Shown one piece after another: positions 1 to 7,150 of a stretch of DNA of 28,281 nt. Position 1 is the first letter of the stretch. Each line of letters starts with the position of its first letter. The stretch covers positions 1 to 28,281 of the forward strand of contig DAOUBS010000168.1 in the NCBI GenBank assembly GCA_034432435.1. Direction: 5' to 3'. The position numbers were made by a program, and so were the translations under genes. The DNA comes from JANWYT01 sp034432435. GTDB taxonomy: Bacteria; Chloroflexota; Anaerolineae; Aggregatilineales; Phototrophicaceae. The notes beneath the pieces were generated by a model. It made no database searches and was not told where the DNA came from. It saw only the letters and a program-made list of their open reading frames with translations.

Positions 1-333
1 CAGACAACCTGCCTGCCGTGCGAGATCGAGATGCCCGATCTGGCACGCTTCAGCCGCGAGCAGGGTGACGCGGGCGCGGCGGTGATCGCGCTCAACTTTG
101 GCGAGACGAACGAGACGGTGCGCGAGTGGCTGGCTGCCCGCGACATCGTCGGCCTCAAAGTGGGCATGGACTACGAGTCGCGCATCCAGCGGGCGTATGG
201 CGTGCTGAACCTGCCGACGACGTTCGTGATCGACCCTGAAGGCCGTGTTGTCTACATGAAGTTGGGCGTCATGTCGCTGGAGCAGATGTACGAGTACGTC
301 GAAAGCGTGATGACGTCGGCTCAGTCCGGCTAA
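1..333 (+). CDS. TlpA/ResA-like thioredoxin-fold protein (3' part only)
   Basis: The 5' end lies outside the window; the reading frame is open from base 1 and ends with TAA. The visible 110 residues begin just before a redox motif, C-L-P-C at visible residues 4-7, followed by the E-x-M-P-x-L segment typical of TlpA/ResA proteins. Further on, L-P-T-T-F-V-I-D is the cis-proline strand of the thioredoxin fold. Such proteins are usually exported or membrane-anchored and reduce disulfides, for example in cytochrome c or copper-site maturation; the signal sequence would be upstream and cannot be seen. The gene converges on the 4Fe-4S membrane protein with two bases between stop codons. The fold is clear; the substrate is unknown. 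Confidence 0.85.
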   Translation, partial: QTTCLPCEIEMPDLARFSREQGDAGAAVIALNFGETNETVREWLAARDIVGLKVGMDYESRIQRAYGVLNLPTTFVIDPEGRVVYMKLGVMSLEQMYEYVESVMTSAQSG

Positions 334-335
334 GC

Positions 336-1820
336 TCAACGCAGGAAGTCGTCCACGCCGCGCATCTCCATCGGCAGTTGGAAGATCCACCACGCCGCCA
401 GCATCAATATCAGCAGCGCCAGCGCCCACGGCACAAAGGCTTGGAAGCTGCGCCGCCTGTAGAGGCGCTGGCTGATTCGCTGCGCCAGCCAGAGGCTGGC
501 CGCGAAGCCGCCCACGAGCGCGGCCACTTGGATGATGCCGATCCACTCGTTGTCGAGCGCCACGCTGTAGCGTTCCCATTCGCCCACGCTGCCGAGGAAC
601 TCCTGCACGACGGGGATGATGAGCAGCGGCGCGATCAAGAAGTGAAAGCCGTAATGCGCGAACCAGATGCCGAACCCGAGCGGGATGAACGTTGGCGCAA
701 AGCTGCCCGCTACCTCGTGCAGGCTGTGCTGTGCGCCGGCTGACCATCGCGTAAGCGCCGCCGCCCCGAGCAGCGTCCCGAGCGGCAGCAGCACGTTGCC
801 CACGAAGAAGATGATCCCCAGCACGATGAACTCACTGTCGGTGTTGAGCGCCTGCGCCAGCCACGCTTGCAGCTCGTACACTGGCGGAACCATGCCGAAG
901 GCGTTTGTGACGCCCATCCACGCCAGCGCCACCACGAGAAACGCCACGTCCCAGCGCTTGGGCCACACATCGGTGAGCAGCTCGCGCGCTGGCGGGCGAG
1001 CGAACAAACTGGCGTTGTCATGAGGGCAGGCGCGCACACAGTCGAGGCACAGCGTGCAGTCGAGGTTGCTGTGAATCTGCGGGGCGTAGAGCAGCGTCCC
1101 GCAGCCGGGCGTCCCTTGAGGCGTGTGGCGCACTTCGACGGCACGCGTCTCGTTCGCCCCGACGATGGGGATTTGGTCGATGTGGATGGTGGGCGTCGGG
1201 CTGTAGCTGCCGTTGACGCACTCTTTGCCTTCACAGTAGGCGCAGATGTTCGGGTCGCGCACGCTGATCTGCGTCGGTGCGATGGCCGAGTAGACGAAGT
1301 TGAACGCGCCCAGTGGGCACACGTACTTGCAGAAGGCGGACTCAGCGAAGAACGCCTCCAGCGTGAAGGACGCTGCGAAGTAGAACACGATCACCCAAGC
1401 GGTGAGCGCTGGGCTGGCCCACATGTCGAGCCATTCGTACAGGAAGAATAAGACGAACAAGCCCGCGACCGCCAGCCACTTGCTGCGCAGCGCCCGCGGG
1501 AAGCGCCGCCCGCGCGTTGAGAGGCGCTTGGCCAGCGTGCGCGGCAGCGTGAACGGGCAGCCCATGCAGAACAAGTTGCCCACCAGCAGCAGCGCCACGA
1601 TCACCAGCCCGCGGTAGTGCACCCATGCGCCGACGGTGGCAAGGTTGCGGCTGGCTTGGTTGGGGCCGGTGAAGCCGTCCCACAGCATCGCCAGCGCGAC
1701 GATCAAAAGCAGGCTTTGAAAGACGAGCCGCCCCCAGCGCCACCGCATCAGCGAGCCAATCAGCGGCAGGCGCAGCACGTCAAAGGCCGTCGTTGGACGT
1801 TCAAGAGGAGCAGAGGCCAT
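336..1820 (-). CDS. Polytopic membrane 4Fe-4S ferredoxin-type protein (NapH/CcoG-like)
   Basis: A protein of about 494 residues with hydrophobic segments on both sides of a cysteine-rich core. The core has C-x-x-x-C-P in F-C-K-Y-V-C-P-L, a second set in C-A-Y-C-E-G-K-E-C, and a classic ferredoxin motif C-T-L-C-L-D-C-V-R-A-C-P; an earlier pair, C-M-G-C-P, lies at the end of a helix. This layout resembles NapH/CcoG/NosR-type membrane electron carriers that pass electrons between quinol or ferredoxin and exported redox enzymes. The ATG at 1820 is preferred: a promoter-like pair at 1857-1886 places transcription start near 1850, downstream of the alternative TTG at 1886. The partner enzyme is unknown; the adjacent thioredoxin-like gene points to redox or metal-site maturation. 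The exact subfamily is not assigned. Confidence 0.8.
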   Translation of the reverse strand: MASAPLERPTTAFDVLRLPLIGSLMRWRWGRLVFQSLLLIVALAMLWDGFTGPNQASRNLATVGAWVHYRGLVIVALLLVGNLFCMGCPFTLPRTLAKRLSTRGRRFPRALRSKWLAVAGLFVLFFLYEWLDMWASPALTAWVIVFYFAASFTLEAFFAESAFCKYVCPLGAFNFVYSAIAPTQISVRDPNICAYCEGKECVNGSYSPTPTIHIDQIPIVGANETRAVEVRHTPQGTPGCGTLLYAPQIHSNLDCTLCLDCVRACPHDNASLFARPPARELLTDVWPKRWDVAFLVVALAWMGVTNAFGMVPPVYELQAWLAQALNTDSEFIVLGIIFFVGNVLLPLGTLLGAAALTRWSAGAQHSLHEVAGSFAPTFIPLGFGIWFAHYGFHFLIAPLLIIPVVQEFLGSVGEWERYSVALDNEWIGIIQVAALVGGFAASLWLAQRISQRLYRRRSFQAFVPWALALLILMLAAWWIFQLPMEMRGVDDFLR

Positions 1821-1856
1821 GCGAGGTGTGTCTTGTGGCTGTGGTCGATTTCTTCT

Positions 1857-1886
1857 ATTATCGTCCCTTTGAGCGTTGCATGGCAA
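1857..1886 (-). promoter_or_regulatory. Predicted sigma70-type promoter of the 4Fe-4S protein gene
   Basis: On the minus strand, TTGCCA (1881-1886) and GATAAT (1857-1862) are separated by 18 bp, each one mismatch from consensus. Predicted start is near 1850, giving a leader of about 30 nt before the ATG at 1820. Confidence 0.55.
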
Positions 1887-1911
1887 TAATGGTTATAGGT
1901 CTTAGAGGGGC

Positions 1912-2913
1912 ATGGCTGATTGGCGCGTTGTGGGGCACGAGTGGGCGGTGGACTTCTTGAGGGCGGGGCTGCGGCATGGGCGGACGCGCCACGCCTACCT
2001 CATCACCGGCAGCCAGAACATCGGCAAGCGGACGCTGGCGCACAGCTTCGCGGCAGCGCTTAACTGCACCCACGAGGACGCCGAACAGCGCCCCTGCTGG
2101 CAGTGCCGAAGCTGCAAATGGGTGCTGAGCGGCAATCACCCCGACTTGATCTACGCCGAAAACGACCCTGCCACGGGCGCAATCCGCATTGAGGCCGTGC
2201 GTGAGGTGATGCGCCAGCTCGCTCTCAAGCCGTTCATCGCGCGGCATCGCATCGCCATCTTTGACGAGTTCGATCGCACAGCCCCGCGCACCCAAGATGC
2301 GCTGCTCAAGACGGTAGAGGAACCCCCGCCGCACGCCGTCATCCTGTTGATCGCCCAGCGTCGAGAGCACATCCTGCCGACCATCCGCAGCCGCTGCCAA
2401 GCGCTGCCGCTGCGCCCCGCACCGACTGAGCGCGTGCGCCAACTGCTGATCGAACGCGGCGCATCAGATGAGCAGGCGACCCTCATTGCCCGTCTGAGCA
2501 GTGGGCGGGTGGGGTGGGCGCTGCAAGCTTTTGAGCAGCCCGAAGTGCTAGAAGACCGCGCGAACATCCTCAACCTGCTGAGCGAGGCCGTGCGCGGCAG
2601 CCGCCTCACGCGCTTCACCATCGCCGAGACGATCAGCGCGGAGGCCAGCAAAGACCGCGACACGCTGCGCTACCTGTTGGAGATATGGCAAACCTACTGG
2701 CGCGATGTGCTGCTTTACACGCACGATGCCCCTGTCAAGCCGTGCAACACGGATCGCCTTGTGGAAATTCAGCAGTGGGCACAGCGCATCCCGCGCGCGG
2801 CGGCGTTCGGGGCGCTGCAAGCCACTCGCCGCACGCTCTACCAGACGCTGGAGACCAACGCCAACGTTCGGCTGGCGCTTGAAGCCCTTATGTTGGCGTA
2901 TCCGCAGTATTAA
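1912..2913 (+). CDS. holB: DNA polymerase III subunit delta prime
   Basis: A 333-residue AAA+ clamp-loader subunit. The P-loop region is G-S-Q-N-I-G-K-R-T (33-41), a Walker A that deviates slightly from GxxxxGK[ST] (R where S/T is usual). Zinc-module cysteines are C52, C62, C65 and C68; the Walker B-like segment is I-A-I-F-D-E-F-D (114-121); the S-R-C motif is at 160-162, the arginine finger that acts on ATP bound by a neighbouring subunit. In the clamp loader, delta prime is the stationary wall against which the delta and tau/gamma subunits open. A purine-rich AGAGGGG lies directly upstream of the ATG. The permease gene follows within about 45 bases, so the two are probably co-transcribed, although no functional link is obvious. 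Family assignment is confident; ATP hydrolysis by this subunit is doubtful, as for most delta prime proteins. Confidence 0.93.
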   Translation: MADWRVVGHEWAVDFLRAGLRHGRTRHAYLITGSQNIGKRTLAHSFAAALNCTHEDAEQRPCWQCRSCKWVLSGNHPDLIYAENDPATGAIRIEAVREVMRQLALKPFIARHRIAIFDEFDRTAPRTQDALLKTVEEPPPHAVILLIAQRREHILPTIRSRCQALPLRPAPTERVRQLLIERGASDEQATLIARLSSGRVGWALQAFEQPEVLEDRANILNLLSEAVRGSRLTRFTIAETISAEASKDRDTLRYLLEIWQTYWRDVLLYTHDAPVKPCNTDRLVEIQQWAQRIPRAAAFGALQATRRTLYQTLETNANVRLALEALMLAYPQY

Positions 2914-2956
2914 ATCATCATCGATGGTTATCAAATACAAGAAGGATGCTGCGCTT

Positions 2957-4168
2957 ATGACGGCTGTCATCGTGGGGATCGTACTGCTGACGTATGTAGG
3001 GGTGGCGCTGGGCAGCGTGCCGCGCACGCGCATGAACCGCGCGACGATTGCGCTAGTGGGGGCGGCGGCGCTGGTGGCGTTAGGCGCAGTGACGGAAGAA
3101 GAGGCCATCCACGCGATTGATCTAGGGACGCTGCTGCTGCTAGGTGCGATGATGGTCATCAACAACAACCTGCGCATGGCGGGGTTCTTCACGCTGATGA
3201 CGAACCGCGTGCTAACGCTGGCCAAATCTCCGCGGATGCTGCTAGCGGTTATCATCGGCGCGTCGGGTGTATTGAGCGCCCTGTTTCTCAACGATACGAT
3301 CTGCTTGATGCTCACCCCGCTGCTGGCCGATGTCACGCTGCGGCTGCGGCGTGACCCGCTGCCCTACCTCATCGGGCTGGCGGTGGCGACCAACGTCGGC
3401 AGCGTCGCTACGATCACTGGCAACCCGCAAAACATCTTGATCGGCCAGAGCAGCCGCATCGGCTACGTGGACTTTTTGATCGCGCTGGGGCCGATTGCGC
3501 TGATCGGTTTGGTTATCTGCTGGTTGGTGATCGTGGTGATCTACCGTGACGAGTTCCGCAAGCCGCTGGATGCGATCATTCTGCCGTCCGAGAGCTTGTA
3601 TCGCCCGCTGCTCAACCGCGCGCTGTTGATCGTGTTGGGGATGTTGGCCGCGTTCTTGCTCGGGCTACCGATTGTAACCAGCGCATGCGTGGCGGCGGGG
3701 GCGCTGCTCATCTCACGGCTGCGCCCGAGCAAGCTGCTGGCGCTCGACTGGGAACTGCTGCTTATGTTCAGCGGGCTGTTCGTGGTGACGGGCGTGATCG
3801 AAGTCAGCGGGCTGAGCGTGGTGCTCTTCGAGCAGATTTCCCCCTTCTTGAAAAGCGGCCTTGCTGAGTTCACGCTGGCGGTGGGCGCGCTCAGCAACGT
3901 CGTCTCGAATGTGCCCGCGGTGCTGCTGCTGCGCGCCGAGATCCCGGCGTTCGACAACCCGCGTCAAGCATGGCTGGCGTTGGCGATGGCCAGCACGCTC
4001 GCGGGCAACCTGACGTTGCTCGGCAGCGCGGCCACGCTCATCGTGGCGGAACTAGCGCGCGCCAAGGGCATCACGCTAGGGTTCATGGCGTTCCTCAAGG
4101 TTGGCGTGCCGGTGACGATCCTCACGCTGCTGGCAGGTGTGGGGTGGCTGACTGTCTTCCCGGTCTAG
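2957..4168 (+). CDS. ArsB/NhaD-type (SLC13-like) anion or cation permease
   Basis: About 403 residues, almost entirely hydrophobic, with roughly 10-12 helices in two pseudo-repeats. The family hallmark T-G-N-P-Q-N-I-L-I-G occurs in the first half, and a related re-entrant motif, L-S-N-V-V-S-N-V-P followed by L-A-G-N-L-T-L-L-G-S, in the second. These duplicated N-P/N-x-P motifs are typical of the ion transporter superfamily (ArsB, NhaD, DASS). The substrate cannot be read; arsenite, dicarboxylate, sulfate or Na+/H+ exchange are all possible, and no ars genes are nearby. I chose ATG 2957 because AAGAAGGA lies about 11 bases upstream; an in-frame ATG at 2924 would add 11 charged residues and lacks a Shine-Dalgarno sequence. 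It probably shares a transcript with holB and ends one base before the convergent lipoprotein gene. Confidence 0.85.
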   Translation: MTAVIVGIVLLTYVGVALGSVPRTRMNRATIALVGAAALVALGAVTEEEAIHAIDLGTLLLLGAMMVINNNLRMAGFFTLMTNRVLTLAKSPRMLLAVIIGASGVLSALFLNDTICLMLTPLLADVTLRLRRDPLPYLIGLAVATNVGSVATITGNPQNILIGQSSRIGYVDFLIALGPIALIGLVICWLVIVVIYRDEFRKPLDAIILPSESLYRPLLNRALLIVLGMLAAFLLGLPIVTSACVAAGALLISRLRPSKLLALDWELLLMFSGLFVVTGVIEVSGLSVVLFEQISPFLKSGLAEFTLAVGALSNVVSNVPAVLLLRAEIPAFDNPRQAWLALAMASTLAGNLTLLGSAATLIVAELARAKGITLGFMAFLKVGVPVTILTLLAGVGWLTVFPV

Positions 4169-4169
4169 C

Positions 4170-5420
4170 CTAGTTCACTCGGAAGCGGCAAGTTTCCTGC
4201 TCGAAGGGCGTGTCGCTCTCTGGCCCGAAGAATTTGTAGCCGTCGTAGATGCGTTGGTTCCATGTGACGACGTAGGTGATTTCGTATTCGCCTGCCTCCA
4301 GCGGTCCGAACGGGATGAACCACGACGCGACGAAGTCGCCCCCGGAGGGGCGGATGGCCGTCACGTAGCTGTTGACGTCAGGGATGGGCTGGCCGTTGAC
4401 GCGCAGGTCAACGTTGGAGTGTGTGATGTGATCTTGTACTTGGGATTGGGTGCGCGCGTACCAATTCCACCAGATGTCGATCGTCTGACCGGCGCGTAGG
4501 TTGGTTGGGGCCGGCACCCCGTAGGCCAGCCGATCACAGAACGCGAATACGTTGGGGTTGTTGCGGTTGTCCACGCCGCCACCCGACACGACGCCTGCGG
4601 CTGCGGTTGAAACGATCTGGGTGCTGCTGGTGGGCGCGAGCGTGCCCGCTGGCTCCACGGTGAGGATGCGCGGTTCGGTCGCAGTGGGGATGGCGCGGAT
4701 AGGCGTGGCGGTGGCTGCGCCCTGCGCCAGCGCGGTAGCGGTCTGGTTGATGGCGCTCAAGTTCACGTTGGGAACGGCGCTCACGATCGGCACGAGTGGT
4801 TGGGTGGCCGTAGGGGGGGCAGCGGGCGTGTCGGTGGCTGCGCTGATAGGCGTTGCCGTGATGGCAATCCCGAGCGGCGTCGCAGTGATGGGCGCGCCGC
4901 CGAGGATGGCTGTCGGTAGGGCGGCGTTGAAGAGCGCGGTCATGTCTGGCGATGGGCTGGGGAGCGCGAGCGGCGTTGGCGTCGGCGGGATAAACAGCAG
5001 CCGCGCGGAGATCCAGCCCTCACGCCCGTCAGACAGACGCACGTTAAACCACGTGCCTTCAGCGTTTTGGCCGATGACCTGAACGCCTGTGCCGGGCGCG
5101 AGCGAGTCAAAGAATGGGAAGGTTTCGCCCGGTCCCTGCCGCACGTTGACGCGCTGCATCGACTGCACGATGCCGCTCACGGTGGGGGTGGCGGTGGGAA
5201 CAGGGGTGTTGGTGATGGTGGGCGGGATGGGCGTGTTGGTGGGCGTGAAGGTGAAGGTGGGCAGCGGGGTACGGGTTGCCTCAGGCGTGGCCGTGAAGCG
5301 CGGCAGCGCGCTGGGGATCGGTAGGAAGGTAGCGGTTGGCACGTTGGCGACGACTTCTTCCTGTGGGGCGCAAGCGCTGGCCAGCGCCAGCAGCGGGAGC
5401 AGTAACCACCATTTCTTCAT
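4170..5420 (-). CDS. Lipoprotein with bacterial SH3 domain and Thr/Pro-rich linkers
   Basis: A 416-residue exported lipoprotein. Residues 1-16 form a signal peptide ending in a lipobox, A-S-A-C, with C17 as the lipidated residue. A low-complexity Thr/Pro linker (about 25-80) leads to a bacterial SH3 domain (about 84-143: V-N-V-R-Q-G-P-G at its start, W-F-N-V-R and G-W-I-S-A-R-L later). A second Thr/Pro/Ala-rich linker precedes a C-terminal domain (about 275-416) with many aromatic residues and two cysteines that could pair. SH3 domains of this kind often bind cell-wall peptides, so a wall-facing role is likely. The C-terminal domain was not recognised. The gene converges on the permease and diverges from the next secreted protein. 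The linker style is common in Anaerolineae. Confidence 0.85.
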   Translation of the reverse strand: MKKWWLLLPLLALASACAPQEEVVANVPTATFLPIPSALPRFTATPEATRTPLPTFTFTPTNTPIPPTITNTPVPTATPTVSGIVQSMQRVNVRQGPGETFPFFDSLAPGTGVQVIGQNAEGTWFNVRLSDGREGWISARLLFIPPTPTPLALPSPSPDMTALFNAALPTAILGGAPITATPLGIAITATPISAATDTPAAPPTATQPLVPIVSAVPNVNLSAINQTATALAQGAATATPIRAIPTATEPRILTVEPAGTLAPTSSTQIVSTAAAGVVSGGGVDNRNNPNVFAFCDRLAYGVPAPTNLRAGQTIDIWWNWYARTQSQVQDHITHSNVDLRVNGQPIPDVNSYVTAIRPSGGDFVASWFIPFGPLEAGEYEITYVVTWNQRIYDGYKFFGPESDTPFEQETCRFRVN

Positions 5421-5446
5421 GAAAGACCCTTCAACCCTGTGCGATG

Positions 5447-5477
5447 TTCACAATCGCCTTCTGTATACGCTATTATA
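5447..5477 (+). promoter_or_regulatory. Predicted promoter region between divergent secreted-protein genes
   Basis: On the plus strand, TTCACA (5447-5452) and TATTAT (5471-5476) are 18 bp apart and would start transcription near 5483, ahead of the gene at 5519. The same AT-rich block reads TATAAT on the minus strand (5472-5477), a possible -10 for the lipoprotein gene, but no good -35 was found on that side. Overlapping divergent -10 elements would make the two promoters compete. Confidence 0.45.
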
Positions 5478-5518
5478 GCGGCCTGTGCAAGTTGGCGTTG
5501 CTCACAAAAGGATGTCGG

Positions 5519-6187
5519 ATGCGGCTGGCTTTGGCGTGGGTCTGGTTGATCGTGGGGGGGTATGTGCTCGCGCAGGAGGTCACTCTCAGCGCGGATGGGC
5601 CAGTGCGCGTGCCGCTGATGATCCCTGAGAACACGCGCGTAACGATCACTGCGCTCGGGTTCGATGAAGTAGACACCGTCCTCACACTAGTGAACGATGC
5701 GCAGCAAGTTGTCGCCTACAGCGATGATCGCATGATCAACGACGAGTTGGTGCGCGACGCACAGCTTGTCTACGATCAAGCGGGGGAGTATGTGCTGCTG
5801 GTGGACAGCTTCAACGGGGTAAGCGTGGGGCGCGTTGAGTTGGTGATCGAACGAGCGCCGCGCGTACCAACCCTGCGACTGGGCGATGAACGGACGCTGA
5901 AGTTAGAGCGGCTGCGTCCGCTGCGGCTGCGCCTGTTGCTAGAAGAGCCGGCTGCGGTGCGTTTTACGGCTGTCAGCGCTGATCGACAGGTGGATCTCAT
6001 CGTTTGGGTCAAATTGGACAGTGCGATCGTTCAAATGGCCGACGATTGGCCGCGGCGCAATGAGCCGCAGATGCTCTTCAACGTGGATGCGGTGTGGGAT
6101 CTGCCTGCCGGCGAGTACGACTTGTGGATCTCGAATTGGTTGTGGCGTTCGTCTGAGGTACGCGTGACGCTGCAAGCGGCGGAATAG
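5519..6187 (+). CDS. Exported beta-sandwich protein (PPC-like), function unknown
   Basis: A 222-residue protein with a signal peptide (residues 1-18, cleavage predicted after V-L-A, before Q-E-V). The first half, about 20-110, resembles pre-peptidase C-terminal (PPC)-type beta-sandwich modules: a start such as G-P-V-R-V-P-L, then V-D-T-V-L-T-L-V-N, a D-D pair, and G-E-Y-V-L-L-V-D-S near the end. The second half looks like another all-beta unit with paired Trp residues near the C terminus (N-W-L-W-R). No catalytic motif is visible. ATG 5519 was chosen because AAAGGA lies six bases upstream and the signal peptide starts there. It may be a surface or wall protein; the family call is tentative. 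Confidence 0.75.
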   Translation: MRLALAWVWLIVGGYVLAQEVTLSADGPVRVPLMIPENTRVTITALGFDEVDTVLTLVNDAQQVVAYSDDRMINDELVRDAQLVYDQAGEYVLLVDSFNGVSVGRVELVIERAPRVPTLRLGDERTLKLERLRPLRLRLLLEEPAAVRFTAVSADRQVDLIVWVKLDSAIVQMADDWPRRNEPQMLFNVDAVWDLPAGEYDLWISNWLWRSSEVRVTLQAAE

Positions 6188-6200
6188 GCCAGATCAACTC

Positions 6201-6229
6201 TTGACGTTTGCTGGCGTTCGGACTACGAT
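6201..6229 (+). promoter_or_regulatory. Predicted sigma70-type promoter of tRNA-Arg
   Basis: TTGACG (6201-6206) and TACGAT (6224-6229) are separated by exactly 17 bp. Transcription would start near 6235, about nine bases before the mature tRNA. Confidence 0.75.
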
Positions 6230-6243
6230 AGCAACACTTAAGT

Positions 6244-6317
6244 GTGCCTGTAGCTCAGTGGATTAGAGCGAATGTCTACGGAACATTAGGTCGGGGGTTC
6301 GAATCCCTCCAGGCACG
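6244..6317 (+). tRNA. tRNA-Arg (anticodon ACG)
   Basis: A complete cloverleaf folds by hand. The acceptor stem GTGCCTG (6244-6250) pairs with CAGGCAC (6310-6316), discriminator base G6317. The D stem is GCTC/GAGC (6253-6256 with 6266-6269). The anticodon stem AATGT/ACATT (6271-6275 with 6283-6287) encloses the loop CTACGGA, giving anticodon ACG at 6278-6280. The T stem GGGGG/CCCTC carries loop TTCGAAT (6298-6304) with one G-U pair. CCA is not encoded. ACG needs adenosine-to-inosine editing at position 34 to read CGU, CGC and CGA. It has its own promoter and terminator. Confidence 0.96.
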
Positions 6318-6322
6318 CAGGC

Positions 6323-6346
6323 ACCCACGCTGAACGTGGGTTTTTT
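6323..6346 (+). terminator. Intrinsic terminator after tRNA-Arg
   Basis: ACCCACG (6323-6329) pairs with CGTGGGT (6335-6341) around a CTGAA loop, and the stem runs directly into a six-T tract (6341-6346). It ends the single-gene tRNA transcript before the convergent response-regulator gene. Confidence 0.88.
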
Positions 6347-6354
6347 GTTGCCCG

Positions 6355-6966
6355 CTAGAGGCTGACTAGGCCGGCCCGCGTCGCGCGGATCACCGCGTCG
6401 GTGCGGCTTTGAGCGTCCAGCTTGCCCATGATCGCGTTGACGTGAAACTTGACGGTGTGCTCGGTGATGCCGAGCCGACGAGCAATCGCCTTGTTGGTCA
6501 TGCCCTGCGCCAGCAGGTGCAGCACTTCATGCTCGCGGGGGGTGAGCGCCTCAGTGAGGCTGGCTGATGGCGCGCTGGCGTTGATCAGCAGCGGCAGCAA
6601 GCTGGGCGCGATGACCGTCAGCCCTTGTGACAGCGCTTGCAGCGCTGGCAGCAGTTGGGTTGGCTGGCTGTCGCGCGGCAGCAGCGCAAACGCCGTTGCA
6701 TCGGACAGCGGGAGTCTGAGGCGCTCGACGCGACCCACCAGCAGCAGCAGCGGCCAGTTGAAGTGCGACGCGCTCAGCGGCGTGGTGGGCTGCCAGCCGA
6801 GATCCCACACGACAACATCTGGCTGGTACATCTCAGCATCGTCGGGGAACCGCGCTGGGTGCGCTTGCCCAACGATGCGCACATCGGCTTGGCTTTCGAG
6901 GAGCGCGGCTAGCCCGGTGCGCACCAGCAGGTCATCAGCCACGATCATAACACGCAGTGGATTCAT
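6355..6966 (-). CDS. Orphan NarL/LuxR-type response regulator with degenerate receiver
   Basis: 203 residues. Residues 1-120 form a receiver-like domain: the acidic pair D11-D12 and a possible phospho-acceptor D55 (V-V-V-W-D-L-G) are present. The usual Thr/Ser after strand 4 is replaced (L-L-L-L-V-G-R), and the conserved Lys after strand 5 is missing (A-L-L-P-R-D where L-L-K is usual). Residues about 138-203 form a clear LuxR-type helix-turn-helix: L-T-P-R-E-H-E-V-L, T-N-K-A-I-A-R-R-L-G-I, T-V-K-F-H-V-N. No kinase is adjacent. Loss of the switch residues suggests control by something other than a normal phosphorelay, such as a ligand, a partner protein or expression level. It is divergent from ugd, whose promoter region carries a 9-bp tandem repeat that could be its site. 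Confidence 0.88.
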   Translation of the reverse strand: MNPLRVMIVADDLLVRTGLAALLESQADVRIVGQAHPARFPDDAEMYQPDVVVWDLGWQPTTPLSASHFNWPLLLLVGRVERLRLPLSDATAFALLPRDSQPTQLLPALQALSQGLTVIAPSLLPLLINASAPSASLTEALTPREHEVLHLLAQGMTNKAIARRLGITEHTVKFHVNAIMGKLDAQSRTDAVIRATRAGLVSL

Positions 6967-7045
6967 AACGTTTCCCAGAAGAATTTGCGCCTAGTGTACG
7001 CCGAGTTGTGTTGGAAGTGTGTATGTGTGGGGGTGGCGCTTCACC

Positions 7046-7096
7046 TTCAAGCTCATTCTCACCTGTGCTACACTCCTGCGTGTTTCACGTGTTTCA
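7046..7096 (+). promoter_or_regulatory. Predicted ugd promoter with a 9-bp tandem direct repeat at the start site
   Basis: An extended -10, TGC-TACACT (7066-7074), has a weak -35, TTCAAG (7046-7051), 17 bp upstream. CGTGTTTCA occurs twice in tandem (7079-7087 and 7088-7096), covering the expected start near 7081. A protein bound there would be expected to repress. The promoter call is moderate; the repeat is exact. Confidence 0.4.
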
Positions 7097-7150
7097 TTTG
7101 GGGCGCGCAGCATGTCGCGCTTTTTGATCTGATTGTGATAAAGGTGAACC

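Noticed and set aside
1821..1886. N-terminal extension of the 4Fe-4S protein to a TTG at 1886
   Set aside because: The TTG lies within the -35 of the predicted promoter, and the extension is polar with no conserved features.
2548..3336. A 262-codon minus-strand frame spanning holB and the permease
   Set aside because: It crosses the junction of two real genes on the other strand and shows no family features.
4900..5340. Repetitive-looking GT/GGC-rich DNA that might be a repeat array
   Set aside because: It encodes the Thr/Pro-rich linkers of the lipoprotein; units are irregular and there are no CRISPR-like spacers.
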